Origin: Anagrus nilaparvatae
Lineage: Eukaryota > Arthropoda > Insecta > Hymenoptera > Mymaridae
Length of the DNA: 64,000 bases
Assembly: GCA_022575985.1 (NCBI GenBank)
Contig: JAKSXM010000137.1
Span: 23,950,001 to 24,014,000 of the forward strand
Direction: 5' to 3'
The notes under the pieces were generated by a model. The model worked only from the letters and a program-made list of their open reading frames with translations. It did not search any database and was not told the origin of the DNA. The position numbers and the translations under genes were made by a program. The stretch's first letter is position 1; the number at the start of each line of letters is the position of its first letter. Below, in pieces: positions 1 through 12,000 of the stretch.

Positions 1-1777
1 TTTGATTCAAAAGCATCGCGAGAAAAATCATTGCACTAAAAAAAAGGATGATCAAATCAGAGATTCAAAAACTAAATCGATTCCCGATCAAGATCATTCT
101 GTAATAAACCAACCTCACGGCGTTAAAAGAAATGGCTGTTTTAACGAAGAAGAAAATAATGCAAAGGTACAAAACAAGGGCAATCATCGAAAATTCGGAA
201 AATTATTATTATTTTTTTTAAATTCCTCAAAATTATTGTTTTATTAGATTGGCAAGTACGAAGAGGAGCCCAAAAGCCAAAAAGACATCCCAGAAGCCTC
301 TGCTAAATCAAACGTAGCTGAAAAAGAAAAAGATAAAGAAAATACCAACCCAAATAAAAAACTACAATCCTGCATCATAAGACCTGTTGTAGCAATTCCA
401 CCATCGGCGCAGGCGTGTTTTGGGACAGCCAAGTAAATGAAAATTTTTAATTTTACCAATAAAATACTTACAGGTAATATTTTTCAGCATATTTTCTCCA
501 TTTGTACCAAGATATACCATTCCTTCAATACTGCCGATTTGTTATATACCTTTATCGAACCATGACTTAAATCAGCCACCTCGTGATCAACAAAAAACTA
601 CAGATAATCAAACCAGTCAACTTCTTCAGCATGGATGTTGTAAGTCGTTAGCTAAGCTGCTGTTTGTTTGTTTGGTGTTTTTCTAATGTCTTAAAAAACA
701 AATTAGTTATTGTTACAGTTCCTTATTTACCAGCTCCAAGTTTGATTTATTCTCCAATAATGAATCCAGTAAGTCCTGGCTCAATGGTTTACCGACAATG
801 TTTATTTAACGAACCATCAACAAGTACAACAAGTGCAGCATCAAGTGTACCTCAAAAAAGCGAAAACGAGAATTCGGTGAAGAATGCCAGTGATATAGAA
901 AATGAATCAGATTGTTCGAAGTCCAGGTCTTCGAAAAAAAATCAAAATAGCGAAGAATACCAATGTTCGTGCAGCTCAAGTTCATGTAGTGCCCTGAATA
1001 AAAGTTGCAATAGTAGTTGTATCACTGATAATCGCGATAATAATTATTCAAGCGACGTAAGTTAAAATATAATAATAAAATACCTATAATAATCATGCAG
1101 GAATAATTATTAATAATAAATGATTTGAAATTGAAATTAAGATACCAAGTGACTGCCATAACAAGAATCAAAGATCAACGAAAAAAGAAAAAGAAAACTT
1201 TGTCAACCCACAAGATAACTCAAATATTCCACATCAGTTTAAAAGAAAAGGAGCTCCCTGGTTACAAAGTGTAGAAATGACACCAAAACTTATTTACGAA
1301 TACCAATTGCCTAATGATGTATCAGTGAGTAAAGTTTTGAAAGCTGATATGGAAAAGTTGGAACAAAGTAAACAACCGTTACAAGTTGATTCCCAACTTC
1401 AACAATTATATCTCAATCTCGAAGGATTGCAAAAAAATTTAATAATGACTGAAGGACCTTCATTTTTCGAGAGCGACAGTTGCCTGAGCAGTGAATCGCT
1501 ATTCAGGTAAATTTAAGAAACTTATTACGAAAACGCGGCAATAAATATATTTTCTCAAAAACTGAGGAGAAAAATTAAAATAAAACTTAATTTTTGATAA
1601 TTTTCTAAAATACTTAATTTAAAATATTTAAGTAATTTTAGATTTTTAGGTTCGACGGGACACGAATCATTGCCTCGTTTTTCAGCGTTCCCTTAACACT
1701 TTTTTGTTTTTAGCAAATTAAGTCTTTAATTTAAAAAAACTTCTTATTTCAGTGCTTGCAAATTAGGAGCTTGGTGA
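1..1777 (+). CDS. per: period circadian protein, C-terminal exons (partial)
   Basis: Probable 3' end of the period clock gene, whose product represses CLOCK/CYCLE transcription in the nucleus. The 5' part lies outside the window. Coding exons read without a frame break as 2-166, 248-432, 488-639, 719-1056 and 1142-1506, all with GT-AG borders. The last long exon has a patch beginning GAPWLQSVEMTPKLIYEYQL, then ADMEKLEQSKQPL and QLQQLYLNLEGL, which matches my memory of the conserved C-terminal block of insect PERIOD. An upstream HGVKR motif fits too. Other parts are low complexity (Ser, Asn, Lys, Gln). The end is uncertain. CAG|GTAAAT at 1507 is a good donor, and an acceptor before 1753 would add a short tail ending at stop 1775-1777. 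Without that splice the stop is 1508-1510. Identification rests on recalled motifs, because the PAS domains are not in view. Confidence 0.6.
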
Positions 1778-3364
1778 ACTTATTCGAAAAATGATAAAAA
1801 TTATAAAATATAAGTCCAGTGATCTTACCTATAATTAATATTAATTTTTAATACTAATGATTTTTTTTTATTGCATGAATAAAAAACATGACTCATAATT
1901 ATGTACTTTCTCAAGAAAAAAAAAATAATTAAATAATTCAAAAATTATAAAATTATTAATAAATGTGAGATGTTTTTTTGTGTATAATTCAAATGTATGT
2001 TTAAGCTATTTGACATTAAAAATTTTCAAAAATCAATACATAAACCAATGTATAAATGTTATCTATCTGTACACTGATTCAGGTAATTTTATCGCTCTTT
2101 GGCTAATATATTTTTTCAATTCCAGAGTTCTAAAAAAACTACGAATTCCAATTATTATATAGGTACATTAAATACTTAAAAGTATAATATTAATTAATTA
2201 AGTTTAATCATTACGATTTTTCAAATATTTCAAAGATAAGACAATTTCATGCCATTAATTTTTAATTAAAAATTTTTTACAATATCTTTAAAATATATAA
2301 GATTATAGTGTTTGTTTGAAAAATCGTAATGATAATTATTATTTAAAAAGGATAATCTTTTATTTTCTTCTAATCAGCAAAAAATCTGTCTTCCAATAAG
2401 TAAATCAATTAATTTTAACATTGATTGGTAACTAATCATAGTTTTTAGAACTCATTTGGTTTTATATTAAAAAAATTAAGGCGATCATAACGATGAAAAA
2501 ATGGTTAAATTAATTTTTTGCTTTGATTGAATTACCTGGATCAACCCCTATAATTTATCATGTTTAATATAATTTATAGGGAGCATCGAAGTAGAAAATT
2601 GTGAAATTTTATGAAATTCAAATTAAAAAACAATTCAAAGTAATTTGTTTTGTTATGCTAACTTCACTTCGAACTTCTCTTTATCTGTACGAAATAATTT
2701 TAATAATCGCAAAATCTATTATTGGTAAAAATAAAAAATCTTTGTCTTTATAATCATTACTATTATATTTATATATACAAGCTATACAAATGAACATTTA
2801 GTAACGACAAAATACACAATTGAACACCAAAGGGTACCAATTTTTATTTTTTTATAAGTTATAAGTACATTTAAAAAATCAAAATATTTACATTTTGTAT
2901 TTTATTTTATATGCAAACATACTAAAAGTAAATTAAGATTAATTATTATAAAATATATTTATATATAAATGTAAGTATATATGAATAAAGTTTATTTACA
3001 TATTAAATTGACAATGAGATTTTATAATTTTTATTTATTAGAATTCTTTTCGAAACCCCATTCCTCTTCGATAACTCTAATTTTTCATGCTGAGGTACTA
3101 AATAGATTATTCCATCAGCACAAAAAATTGAAGCAAATTCTTTGAGGCTGAATTAAAAATAATCACCCATAAATAAATAAGGAAGCAAGTAAAATTTTAA
3201 AAATAATATATATGAAAATTATAACAATGTAATAAAGTTTAGACAAAACATCAATAACAATTAAATCTTTTATCGAGTGCCAATAGTAATAATATTAATT
3301 TACGCTGTATAGGCACATTTGGATATTAAAGATTAGTTTATATTATTTTAACATTTATATATTA
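1778..3364. other. AT-rich stretch, no gene seen
   Basis: This is the 3' flank of the period-like gene. It holds several AATAAA-type signals (for example near 1878 and 2983) that could serve as polyadenylation sites. I see no coding exon on either strand. Confidence 0.5.
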
Positions 3365-3962
3365 TTAAGGGGCCAAAGGTCACGTGTTAAGTATAAGGAA
3401 TCATAGCAATTTTTTTGTGCTATTAATTCTACAAAATCAGGCATCCAAGGTTTTTCTGAATGGGCTTATTTTAAAGCTAAGAATCCAAAGAATTGCGTGA
3501 TTGTAAATTTTAGTATACCCTCGTAATGAGTGTTCTGTCAATAACTGCATTTTTGGTCTAAACAGGAAGTGACGTCGTATACTTTTTAAATGTAATAAGA
3601 TAGAGACTTACTGTTTAGACGTTGGTTTACACCACTTCTTTTTAACCATCCTTTTGTTATTGTCACAACACTCACTACAAGGATATACTATTAAATATTT
3701 CCTAAATTACCAGCTCAAAATTCTTTATTTTACAAAATATTTTCGACATTTGTAGGACTGTATTGAGAATAAATTGTTTTTGTTTTGTAACCAAAAAATA
3801 GTTTTAATAATATTAATATATTTTTTAGTAAAAATTTTAGAAAAATCTTGCAATCACGCAATTAGACCAACTTTTAGCTTTCCATTAAGCCCATCTACTA
3901 CCACCTTGGATCCCTGATTTCTAAGATTCCCTATATTCAGCACATTACCATTGGCCCCTTAA
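3365..3962. mobile_element. TTAA-flanked foldback MITE (about 0.6 kb)
   Basis: The element begins TTAAGGGGCC at 3365 and ends GGCCCCTTAA at 3962, so perfect 10-bp termini include a TTAA on each side. The inverted similarity continues inward imperfectly: AAGCTAAGAATCC and AATTGCGTGATTG on the left have counterparts on the right arm around 3840-3900. There is no open frame. TTAA target duplication is known for piggyBac-type elements, so a non-autonomous piggyBac-like MITE is the best inference. Confidence 0.7.
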
Positions 3963-5401
3963 AACCTTCTGTAGTTCTTTTATTCAAATATTTTCCTAAT
4001 TTTGATATTTCAAAAGGTTTGGTGTTTTAACTTATTCTTAATCTATTAACATTTAAAATTTTTAATTTATAATTAACAGTAGGTATATTTAGTAATTGAT
4101 TCTTTTCAACTATTTACATTCATCAAATGAACGAATAGAAATAATTTTTATATAAATTTCCGTACACAGCTTCAGTAGATACTGGAAGAATTATTTAGAA
4201 TACTTATTTAGTTTAATTGTTTGTTTTGGTGCCTGATACGTTGAGTTATGGAGTTTTTTTACTTTTTACATTTTCTTGAATGATCAAAAATATTAATCTA
4301 TGTAGAAGACTTGGGTAACTAATATATTTTTTTAACTCCGAAAGTATCAAATTTAATAGATTAATTCAGTAGTCCTTATTAAGATAATTAAACTTTTTTA
4401 TATCAACTTTTTCTTTCAGTATGAAAAAGTCTCAATTTACCACTTTGTTAAGGAAATTGCTATTAACATATAAAACAGAATTTTTTAATACATAATAAAA
4501 TTACAGTTTTTTGAAAACTTTTAAAAGATATACCATCTATAAAAAAAGGATTCTCGTCTAAATATTATATTATTTTATTTTTAAAACCCAAAATCTATTT
4601 GGTGAAAACTTTAAAAGTCCTTTTACTTAATTAATAAGCATGTAGTATAAGGGGTCGTTCAAAAAAAATTTAACGCTCTTTTTCTGAAATTTCGGGTACC
4701 CAAGGACCCAGACTAACGCTTATATAGAAAATTTTCCGAAGGCTTTTAACGAACCGTAACATTTAAAAGACTCACCCACCTACCCTATCAGCGTTACGTA
4801 ATTTTTGAACTACCCCTAATGTATAATAAACAATGCTTATACTTTTTTTCACTCCATCAGTCTTTCAAAAAATTTAAAATTAATCACGAATACATAATAA
4901 GTTATCAAAATGATACTTGATTAATTAACATGCAGACGTGTAAGTTTTAAAAAAACCAAATCTTTGGTCAACAGATATATTATTAAATTAAAAAATTACT
5001 TTGAATATTATTCTTAGGAACTATATAATCAATAGGATACAACCTATAATGATTTACCGTTCTATTTAATTTTTTAACTATAATACTTGCAATTAAAATC
5101 AATATAATTAATTAAATGGAAGAAACCATATTTTTTTACAATTAAACAAATTGAATAGTTTAATTTTTGACTTTTTTACGCCATTTTATTTTAAAGCTTT
5201 TTGAAAGCTCATACTATATACTATAATTGATACTTTATCTTAGAATATTTTTGAGATTTTTTATTAATCATGAATAATTGGCAGTATGATAATGGCAGAT
5301 GTTAAAAGATAATTAAAAGTGCCCCTAAAAAGATCATAATTTAAAATTTTGATTGAAGGAGCATTTTGAAAAATTGAATACTTTATGTGAATTTGAATGA
5401 T
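3963..5401. other. intergenic, 3' flank of the tyrosine phosphatase
   Basis: AT-rich DNA with no convincing coding exon. It contains one small MITE (4652-4818), listed separately. The part next to 5402 is presumably the 3' UTR of the minus-strand phosphatase gene. Confidence 0.5.
4652..4818. mobile_element. small MITE, copy 1 (GGGGT-GTTCAAAA termini)
   Basis: Left end GGGGTCGTTCAAAA and right end TTTTTGAACTACCCCT form terminal inverted repeats flanked by TA-rich DNA. A second copy in opposite orientation lies at 52171-52335 and shares internal words such as TTTCGGGTACC, TAACGCTTAT and TTTTAACG. It has no coding capacity. Confidence 0.65.
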
Positions 5402-7125
5402 TTAACTATCTAAAGATTTTTCAAAGAGGCATAACGCTTTGTGAACAAATTCATACTGTTCAGGTGTTTGGATCATACCACCTCGATCATATCTAATCAT
5501 TAAATAAATATAATTTTTAGAAAATTTTAAAAAATTAAAAAAATATTTTCAAGAAAATAATTACATACCTCATTTGGCAGACATTACTTAAAACATCAAC
5601 ACTTGCTTCACGCTTTAATTGTACCATTCCAGTAGCCAATGCTATAAAACCACCTGTGCGTCCAATACCAGCACTGCAATGAACCACTATTGGTCCTGGT
5701 AGTGTGTTTACTTCAGCTGCTAAGCCAACAATGGCATCTGCAGTTTGAGGTACAGCATGATCTGGCCAAGAATCATACCTAAATTAAGTAAATTAAAAAA
5801 TGTTTAAAAAATAATAATAAATAAATATAATGCTAAAAGTAAATAATTTTACAAACCAGAAATGCTGTACTATTCTCCTTTCATTGTCTCGTCGAATTTC
5901 TAAATCTCTGACTGTGTAACCTCCTCTTGTATCCATTGATGCAAGTTTTATAGTAAAGGGGCCAATCTGCATTCGAGAATTTTCCTCTGTTGGGAAATAT
6001 ATTTCACATTGAGTTTTTGTTGCTTCTCTAATTCTGGTCATCATAACAATGACACTTGATCTTTCGAACCATACCATACTCCAAAAATCTTGAATAGTAT
6101 GTGAAAGTGGACCTTGGGTTGCTATATACCTTATTTTATTATCATAACCCTATTGGATGATTTAATAAAAGGAATTAAAACTTATGTTTAAAATTCATAC
6201 TAATTATGACTTACCCTTATGTAATTGGCATTAATGTAACTAACTACAGGATCATCACTACCAGAAAGTATAACTCTAGATCTGGAATTGGGTAAAACTT
6301 TAGCATATCTATTTTTTATTCCTGATCCAGAAACTTCAACTTCATCGGGATAATTTTGGGGTATTTCCCAAAATTCTTTGTACAAAGCAACAGGATCATT
6401 AGCGATTCTCTTTAATTGTGCTCTTGATAGGATTTTACTCGCCGTTAATAAATACTCTTCAGCCATGCATTCACGAGTAGGAGTTATCGAAGGAGGTCGA
6501 ATATCAGATGAAGGAGCAAGCTCTATCGTTAGATTTACCGTAGAAGGTCGTCGATCTAACAGTCGTTTTGGTTTGGGTCTAGCAGTTTGGACATCAACTG
6601 TTTTTGAAACTTTTGGAATTAATGCTGGCATTGTATTTTCAAAAGATACTTTTGCAATAGAATTAGAACTCCCTGGTTTGATAATAGTTTCTGGAACCCA
6701 TTCTACTTCAGGTAGAGAATTAGTTAATTTGTTATTTTTGGCTTTTTCAATAGAGCTAATATTCAAAGTTCCTTCTTCTACCAAACCTCTCTGATCGCTT
6801 TCTTCTATGCTTTTTTCACGCGACATTTGCTTCCGCAGCCATAACAAAACCAAAAAAGCAAAAAGTATTGCACCGACAACAGCACAAGCACCGACTAAAA
6901 AAGGTAACTGGCCTTCCAAACCTGTATAATGATAGGCAGAATCCAACTTTTGACTGGAATGAGCATTAAATTGAGCCATGCGAAAATCCATTCCAGCATT
7001 GTCCAGCCCTACTTTGGACTGCCAAAGTCTAGAATAAATAGAAATGATGTTAGTACTTATTACTTATAATAAAATATATATTTTAATAAATAAAAATCTT
7101 ACTTATGACTCAAACTTGCTGACAT
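5402..7125 (-). CDS. receptor-type protein tyrosine phosphatase with KIM (PTPRR / PTP-ER-like)
   Basis: This enzyme dephosphorylates phosphotyrosine. Members of this subfamily dock on ERK/p38 MAP kinases and inactivate them. Exons on the minus strand: 7125-7103, 7028-6215, 6149-5857, 5778-5569 and 5492-5402, giving 476 residues. Order along the protein: a short N-terminal part without an obvious signal peptide, one membrane segment (about residues 49-72, a Leu/Ala/Val run followed by LRKQ), a kinase-interaction motif near residues 164-178 (LLDRRPSTVNLTIEL, compare L-x-x-R-R-x-S-x-V-x-L-x-L in PTPRR), and then the catalytic domain. Catalytic landmarks are all present: KNRYAKVLPN, NANYIR, IATQGP, the WPD loop (DSWPDH), the signature HCSAGIGRTG and the Q-loop (QTPEQY). 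The start at 7125 follows an in-frame TAA 42 nt upstream, but extra 5' exons are possible. Exon 3 uses the inner donor CTG|GTTTGT, because the outer GT would give a stop. Confidence 0.88.
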
Positions 7126-9068
7126 TCCCTTAAAAAGTTGATATTTGACCTTATTGTCTTTTTAAAATAACAGTTTGTTTCAAAGATAAGTGCTTGGCCT
7201 ACAGTGTCATTGTTTAATCCTTAATAAATAAGAAGAAATAAATATGTTGATCTGAAAAAAAGAAGAAAGTATACTAAAAATAGATGAAAGCTCAATAAAA
7301 TAGTTTAAAATAAGATCTTTTGAAAACCAATAACTTTGCTTACAATAAAATAATATGTATTTCTTTAGTAATCATATTTAAAATGTTTAATTAATTGTTT
7401 TGATGATATCATTGTTAAAATAAATTAACTTGAATCTTGCATTATATTAAAAAAACAAACAAACACTCTGTTGCACATCACTTATAATAAAATATAACAG
7501 TATGGGCCTAGATATACTATTTTATTAATAGTTTTATCAATATTAGTTAATTTATTTTTATTCGATATAATATTTGATAGTTGTGGTAATAAGTTTTATT
7601 CTTATATAATAAAGTTTATAATTAAAACGATTAAAATATTGTATAATATATTTATGACAGTATCACAGTGATGCACAAAGAACTGAGAATGAGAAGAGGG
7701 GAATGAATAAGATTTTTAAGGCCCAGACACAGCTCCATGCTCACGGTTCATAGTCCATGATCATACATGCGCACAACTAGTTTTTAAATATGGTTAGTAA
7801 TAAAAAATCATGGAATATACCACGAGCATGGAGCTGTGTGTAGGCCTTTATGAAGAAAAAAAAATTATACTATTTTCCCAGATCAGTATTCTCCCCTACC
7901 CTATTGCCCCACTTTTCTATTTTTTTTTTAAATATACATTAAACAAATTTTTACTTATTATTTTTAGTTGAAATTTAATTAACTTTTTTTAATGAATTTC
8001 AGTACCTAAGCGTTCAAGATAATAAAATTAAATTTTAAAACAAAACTTATTTTTAAAAATTAGGTCACCCATACATTTAATATGTACGTGGAAAAAAATA
8101 GTTATAATAATAATTCGTTGAAAAAGGTGCACAAGATAATTTCATTCATAAGGAGTAGTTGAATAAAATAACCCCCACCCTGCGCATATAATTGACGTGA
8201 TTTTTAGCCTAGATTTAAAAAATTTTTGATCGACAATTTTTTAAATAATTTTTCTTACATTTTGCGTTTTTAAATAATAATATTTAATAATAATAATAAT
8301 AATATTTGTGGACTGAAAAAAAATTTTTAAAAAAGTTGATGTAATTTCTAAAAATAAAATTTTGCATATGTCATTATTAAAAATTTTTGTTTTAAATAAT
8401 AAAAAAAAAATAATAATCAAACAAAAGTTATCGAATTGTGAATGTCAAAAATTTAATAAAAGTTATATCTTACCCGTTGTTGAAAATTAGAAGAAAAAAT
8501 AAAAATTAACTATTTTTTTTTAAATACAACGACTGTCATCATCGGTAAACTATCGAAAAATGTTAAATTTTCTCCCCTTTTGCGAATGCGGGGCTGCGAA
8601 AATTCTAAAAAGCGCGCGCATTTTATAGAAAAGAGGGAGCTTTCTTTGATAAAAATCCACTACCCTTCTAATAAATTCATTGATGATTCCCTGGATATCC
8701 GTTCAGCCAGGTACATTTTGGCCTTGAATGAAGGATTTTCATTGAGATAAATTTAAAAAATTTTCTCAATGAATGAATATAATACGACATAAAATTAATA
8801 TACTTTTGCACAGGGAATGTAGGCCATTTAATATTTACGTCAAAAGCACTCATCATTTTCCAAGTCAAGGATGTGACCTAATTTTATAACTTTTTTTGAA
8901 TGAAAAATTTTGTTTTGCATCATCGTATTACGTCATTGGTACCCAATGCATTTATCTTTCAAATGACAGCAGTTGATTAAAAAATTATTTAATTAAAAAA
9001 AAGTTAACTGCATATCAATTCTGATATTATGAATTTGAGATAAAATGCATTAAAATAAATAACGTACG
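7126..9068. other. intergenic between divergent phosphatase and dehydrogenase genes
   Basis: Promoter-side DNA for both flanking genes. It holds one hairpin element (7718-7849), an AAT microsatellite near 8280-8305 and long A/T runs. I found no gene. Confidence 0.5.
7718..7849. repeat. hairpin repeat, about 130 bp
   Basis: AAGGCCCAGACACAGCTCC near 7718 is mirrored by GGAGCTGTGTGTAGGCCTT ending about 7848. The arms also include CATGCTC and GAGCATG. It resembles a tiny MITE and has no coding content. Confidence 0.6.
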
Positions 9069-12000
9069 ATGTTGCTTAAGTTAGTTGATAATTCTCATTT
9101 GGTCAAAATGGAACATATAAGTTTTGACGTTAGTAAATTAAAACTGGTATTAAAAAAATCCAATATACCAAAACCAAACGATAATGAATTACTTATTAAA
9201 GTATCCTATTCTGGTGTTTGCGGAACTGATTTACACATTATCGAAGTAGGTATATAAATTAATTATTCTTTCGGATATCCGCTATTGATTTTTATACGAT
9301 TATATTTTAGTTTGTAAATTAATAATCTATCATGTAATTGAATAAAAATTAATGCGAGAAGATTTTTTTTCAGGGCAAAGGTCATATTTTTTCTGATCGA
9401 TCGTAATTAAATGTTTCGCGACAGTTTCCATTTGTTTTGACGACGCTATAATATAATATTAAAATATCCTATTGGAAATGACGCCAGCAATATTCAGGGA
9501 CTCCCGGGGTCAAGTTCGAGTAAAATTTAGATGGGGAGGAATATCGCAAGTTTTATCTTATTTTCCTGTCTTGCACAATAAATGTAAAAGATGAATTAAT
9601 TTTTTCTCTTGTATGATATAATGTTATTATTTTTTTCAGCCATAATTTAAAAAATTTTAAACTTTCTTATTGACCACTTACCGCGGCATCTAAATTTATT
9701 CTTGTAACGAATTTTTAATTATTTTATCCTGCGGCAAATCTTGAAGAAAGAGTCTCTTGTCACACTAAACTTACAATAGTACATTTTTAACCAAGGGAGC
9801 AAAAAAAAAGAATGGCCCAGATCGCATGTTAATTAGCATCCGAGGCGAAGCCGAGGATGGTAAACTGCGATCTGGGGTATTTTTTTTTTGTTCCCATGGA
9901 TAAAACGAAATTTTTCTTTCTCAGTGGGGTGAAAACGCGTTTTTTTCGATTTCGTTGCGGGGCGAAAAAAGTGTTTTCGGCCCGCTAGGAAGAAAAATAC
10001 ATTACACTAGCAAAAATTAAATTCTTATTAACTTTATAGGGTTCATTCCCTTGCAAGAAAGAAGGTTTTTTAACTCTTGGGCATGAATTTGTCGGTACTG
10101 TAATAGATATTGGAAAATCTGTCTCAAATTTTAAAATTGGTGACAGGGTTGCTGTTGATCCAAATAGTGGATGTTATTTATGCGATGATTGTCATAGAGG
10201 TTGCTATCACCTTTGCTTAAGAGGTGGAATTAATAATACCATTGGCATATTTAGAGACGGTGGTTGGTCAACTCACGCTGTTGTTCCTGAATCACAAGTT
10301 AATAATGTTTATTACTTGTTACTTTTTTTTAAAATAAGTTTGATAAACGTTAATAGTTATTTTTTTAGGGTTTTCTTATCCCTGATTCAGTTGATATGGC
10401 TCAAGCAACATTGAGTGAACCACTTTCCTGTTTGGCACATGGTTGGGATAAAATTAATCCAGTTGAAGTTGGAGATAAAGTACTAGTTATAGGTGCTGGT
10501 ATTATTGGAATATTATGGGCTTGCTTACTTCATCTTCATGGACTTAGGAAAACTGTAACTATCAGTGAATTGCAAAAAGATCGTAGAGAAAGTGCCAAGA
10601 AACTTGGTATAATTATATAGGGAAATTAATTTTATGATTATCGTTAATTAATTATTTTATATTTTAAGGTTTAGATTATCAGGTTGCAAATCCTCAAGAT
10701 TTAAAAGAAGAAGAATTCAATTTGGCTATTGACTGTAGTGGGTCTGGTCCGGCTATTGAATCGGCAATAAAATTATTAACCCGCGGAGGGCGTATTTGTA
10801 TTTTTGGAGTAGCTAATCCAAATACTAAAGTCAGTTTTGAACCGTTTCAGGTAAAAAAATACTTCTTTTGGTGCCTGCATTGTAAAAAACAACTCCGGTG
10901 ATTTTACGACAAAATTGGTAAATTTACAAAAATTTAGTAAATTTTCGAAAAAATTCGCAATTTTTCGACAAAAATCGGAAATTTACTAATATTTGTAAAT
11001 TTGCGAAAAAATAGTAAATTATAACGATTTATATTTTCATAAATTTTCGACAAAATCGTAAATTTACAACTATGTCGTAATTTTACGATTTTTGTACAAA
11101 AATTGCAAATTTTAATAGAAAATTTGCGACAAACAGTTGTGGAATTAGAAGACATATTTTTTGTACCTAAAACGCATAGCAAACCATTTAAAGTCATAAA
11201 ATAATGTTTTTTTATTTTACACCATGAGAAAAGATGGATACTTTTTTTTTGTTGCTACATTTCTGTTAGCAAATAGGTATTTAATTATTAATATTTTAAG
11301 AATAAAAAATGTTTTTAATTACGTAAAAAAGGCTAATCTGGACTGGACGTATTTTGCATTATTATTAGCAACAAACATACAGGCATTTATAGTTTATCAA
11401 AAAATTAAAAATATGTAATTAAAAAAAGTAATTATTAAAAAAATTAATTTACTAATAAGGCCTTGTTACTTTTCACCTGGGGAGTTCAATTCCAATGCAT
11501 TTGGAACACCAAATTATACCAAATCGTTATGAATGAATTTGTTATATTAAAAAAACATGTCAACTACCCTCCGTTCATTCCAATGGGCCTTCTGGGCCTA
11601 GAAACGTGTTATAAAATAAATGTTAAATAAATGTCAGTGTTATGAAACGCAATGTTATAAAATAGGGTTTTTGTGTAATTTTTAATGAAATTCCAAAACC
11701 TCGAAAGTTAACCAAAACTCTTCTGGTTGGTTTATATATCACCTTTCATACGCCGCAAACCGCAATTTATTATCACTAATTTTCTCATCACTATAGCCAA
11801 TTAACCAAACGGTCATTTTTGGCTAAAAATTACCAATTTTTAAATTGCTGCCTAATTTGTAATTTCTGACAAAAATGGGTTTTACAGGTCTGAAAAAATT
11901 TGTACAAGCTTCAAGTTTTCAAAACTTTTTTAATTTACCTTTTTCAAATATTTGTTAATCAGATATGATAATTTGAAGTCACCGTCCCCATTATACGGTT

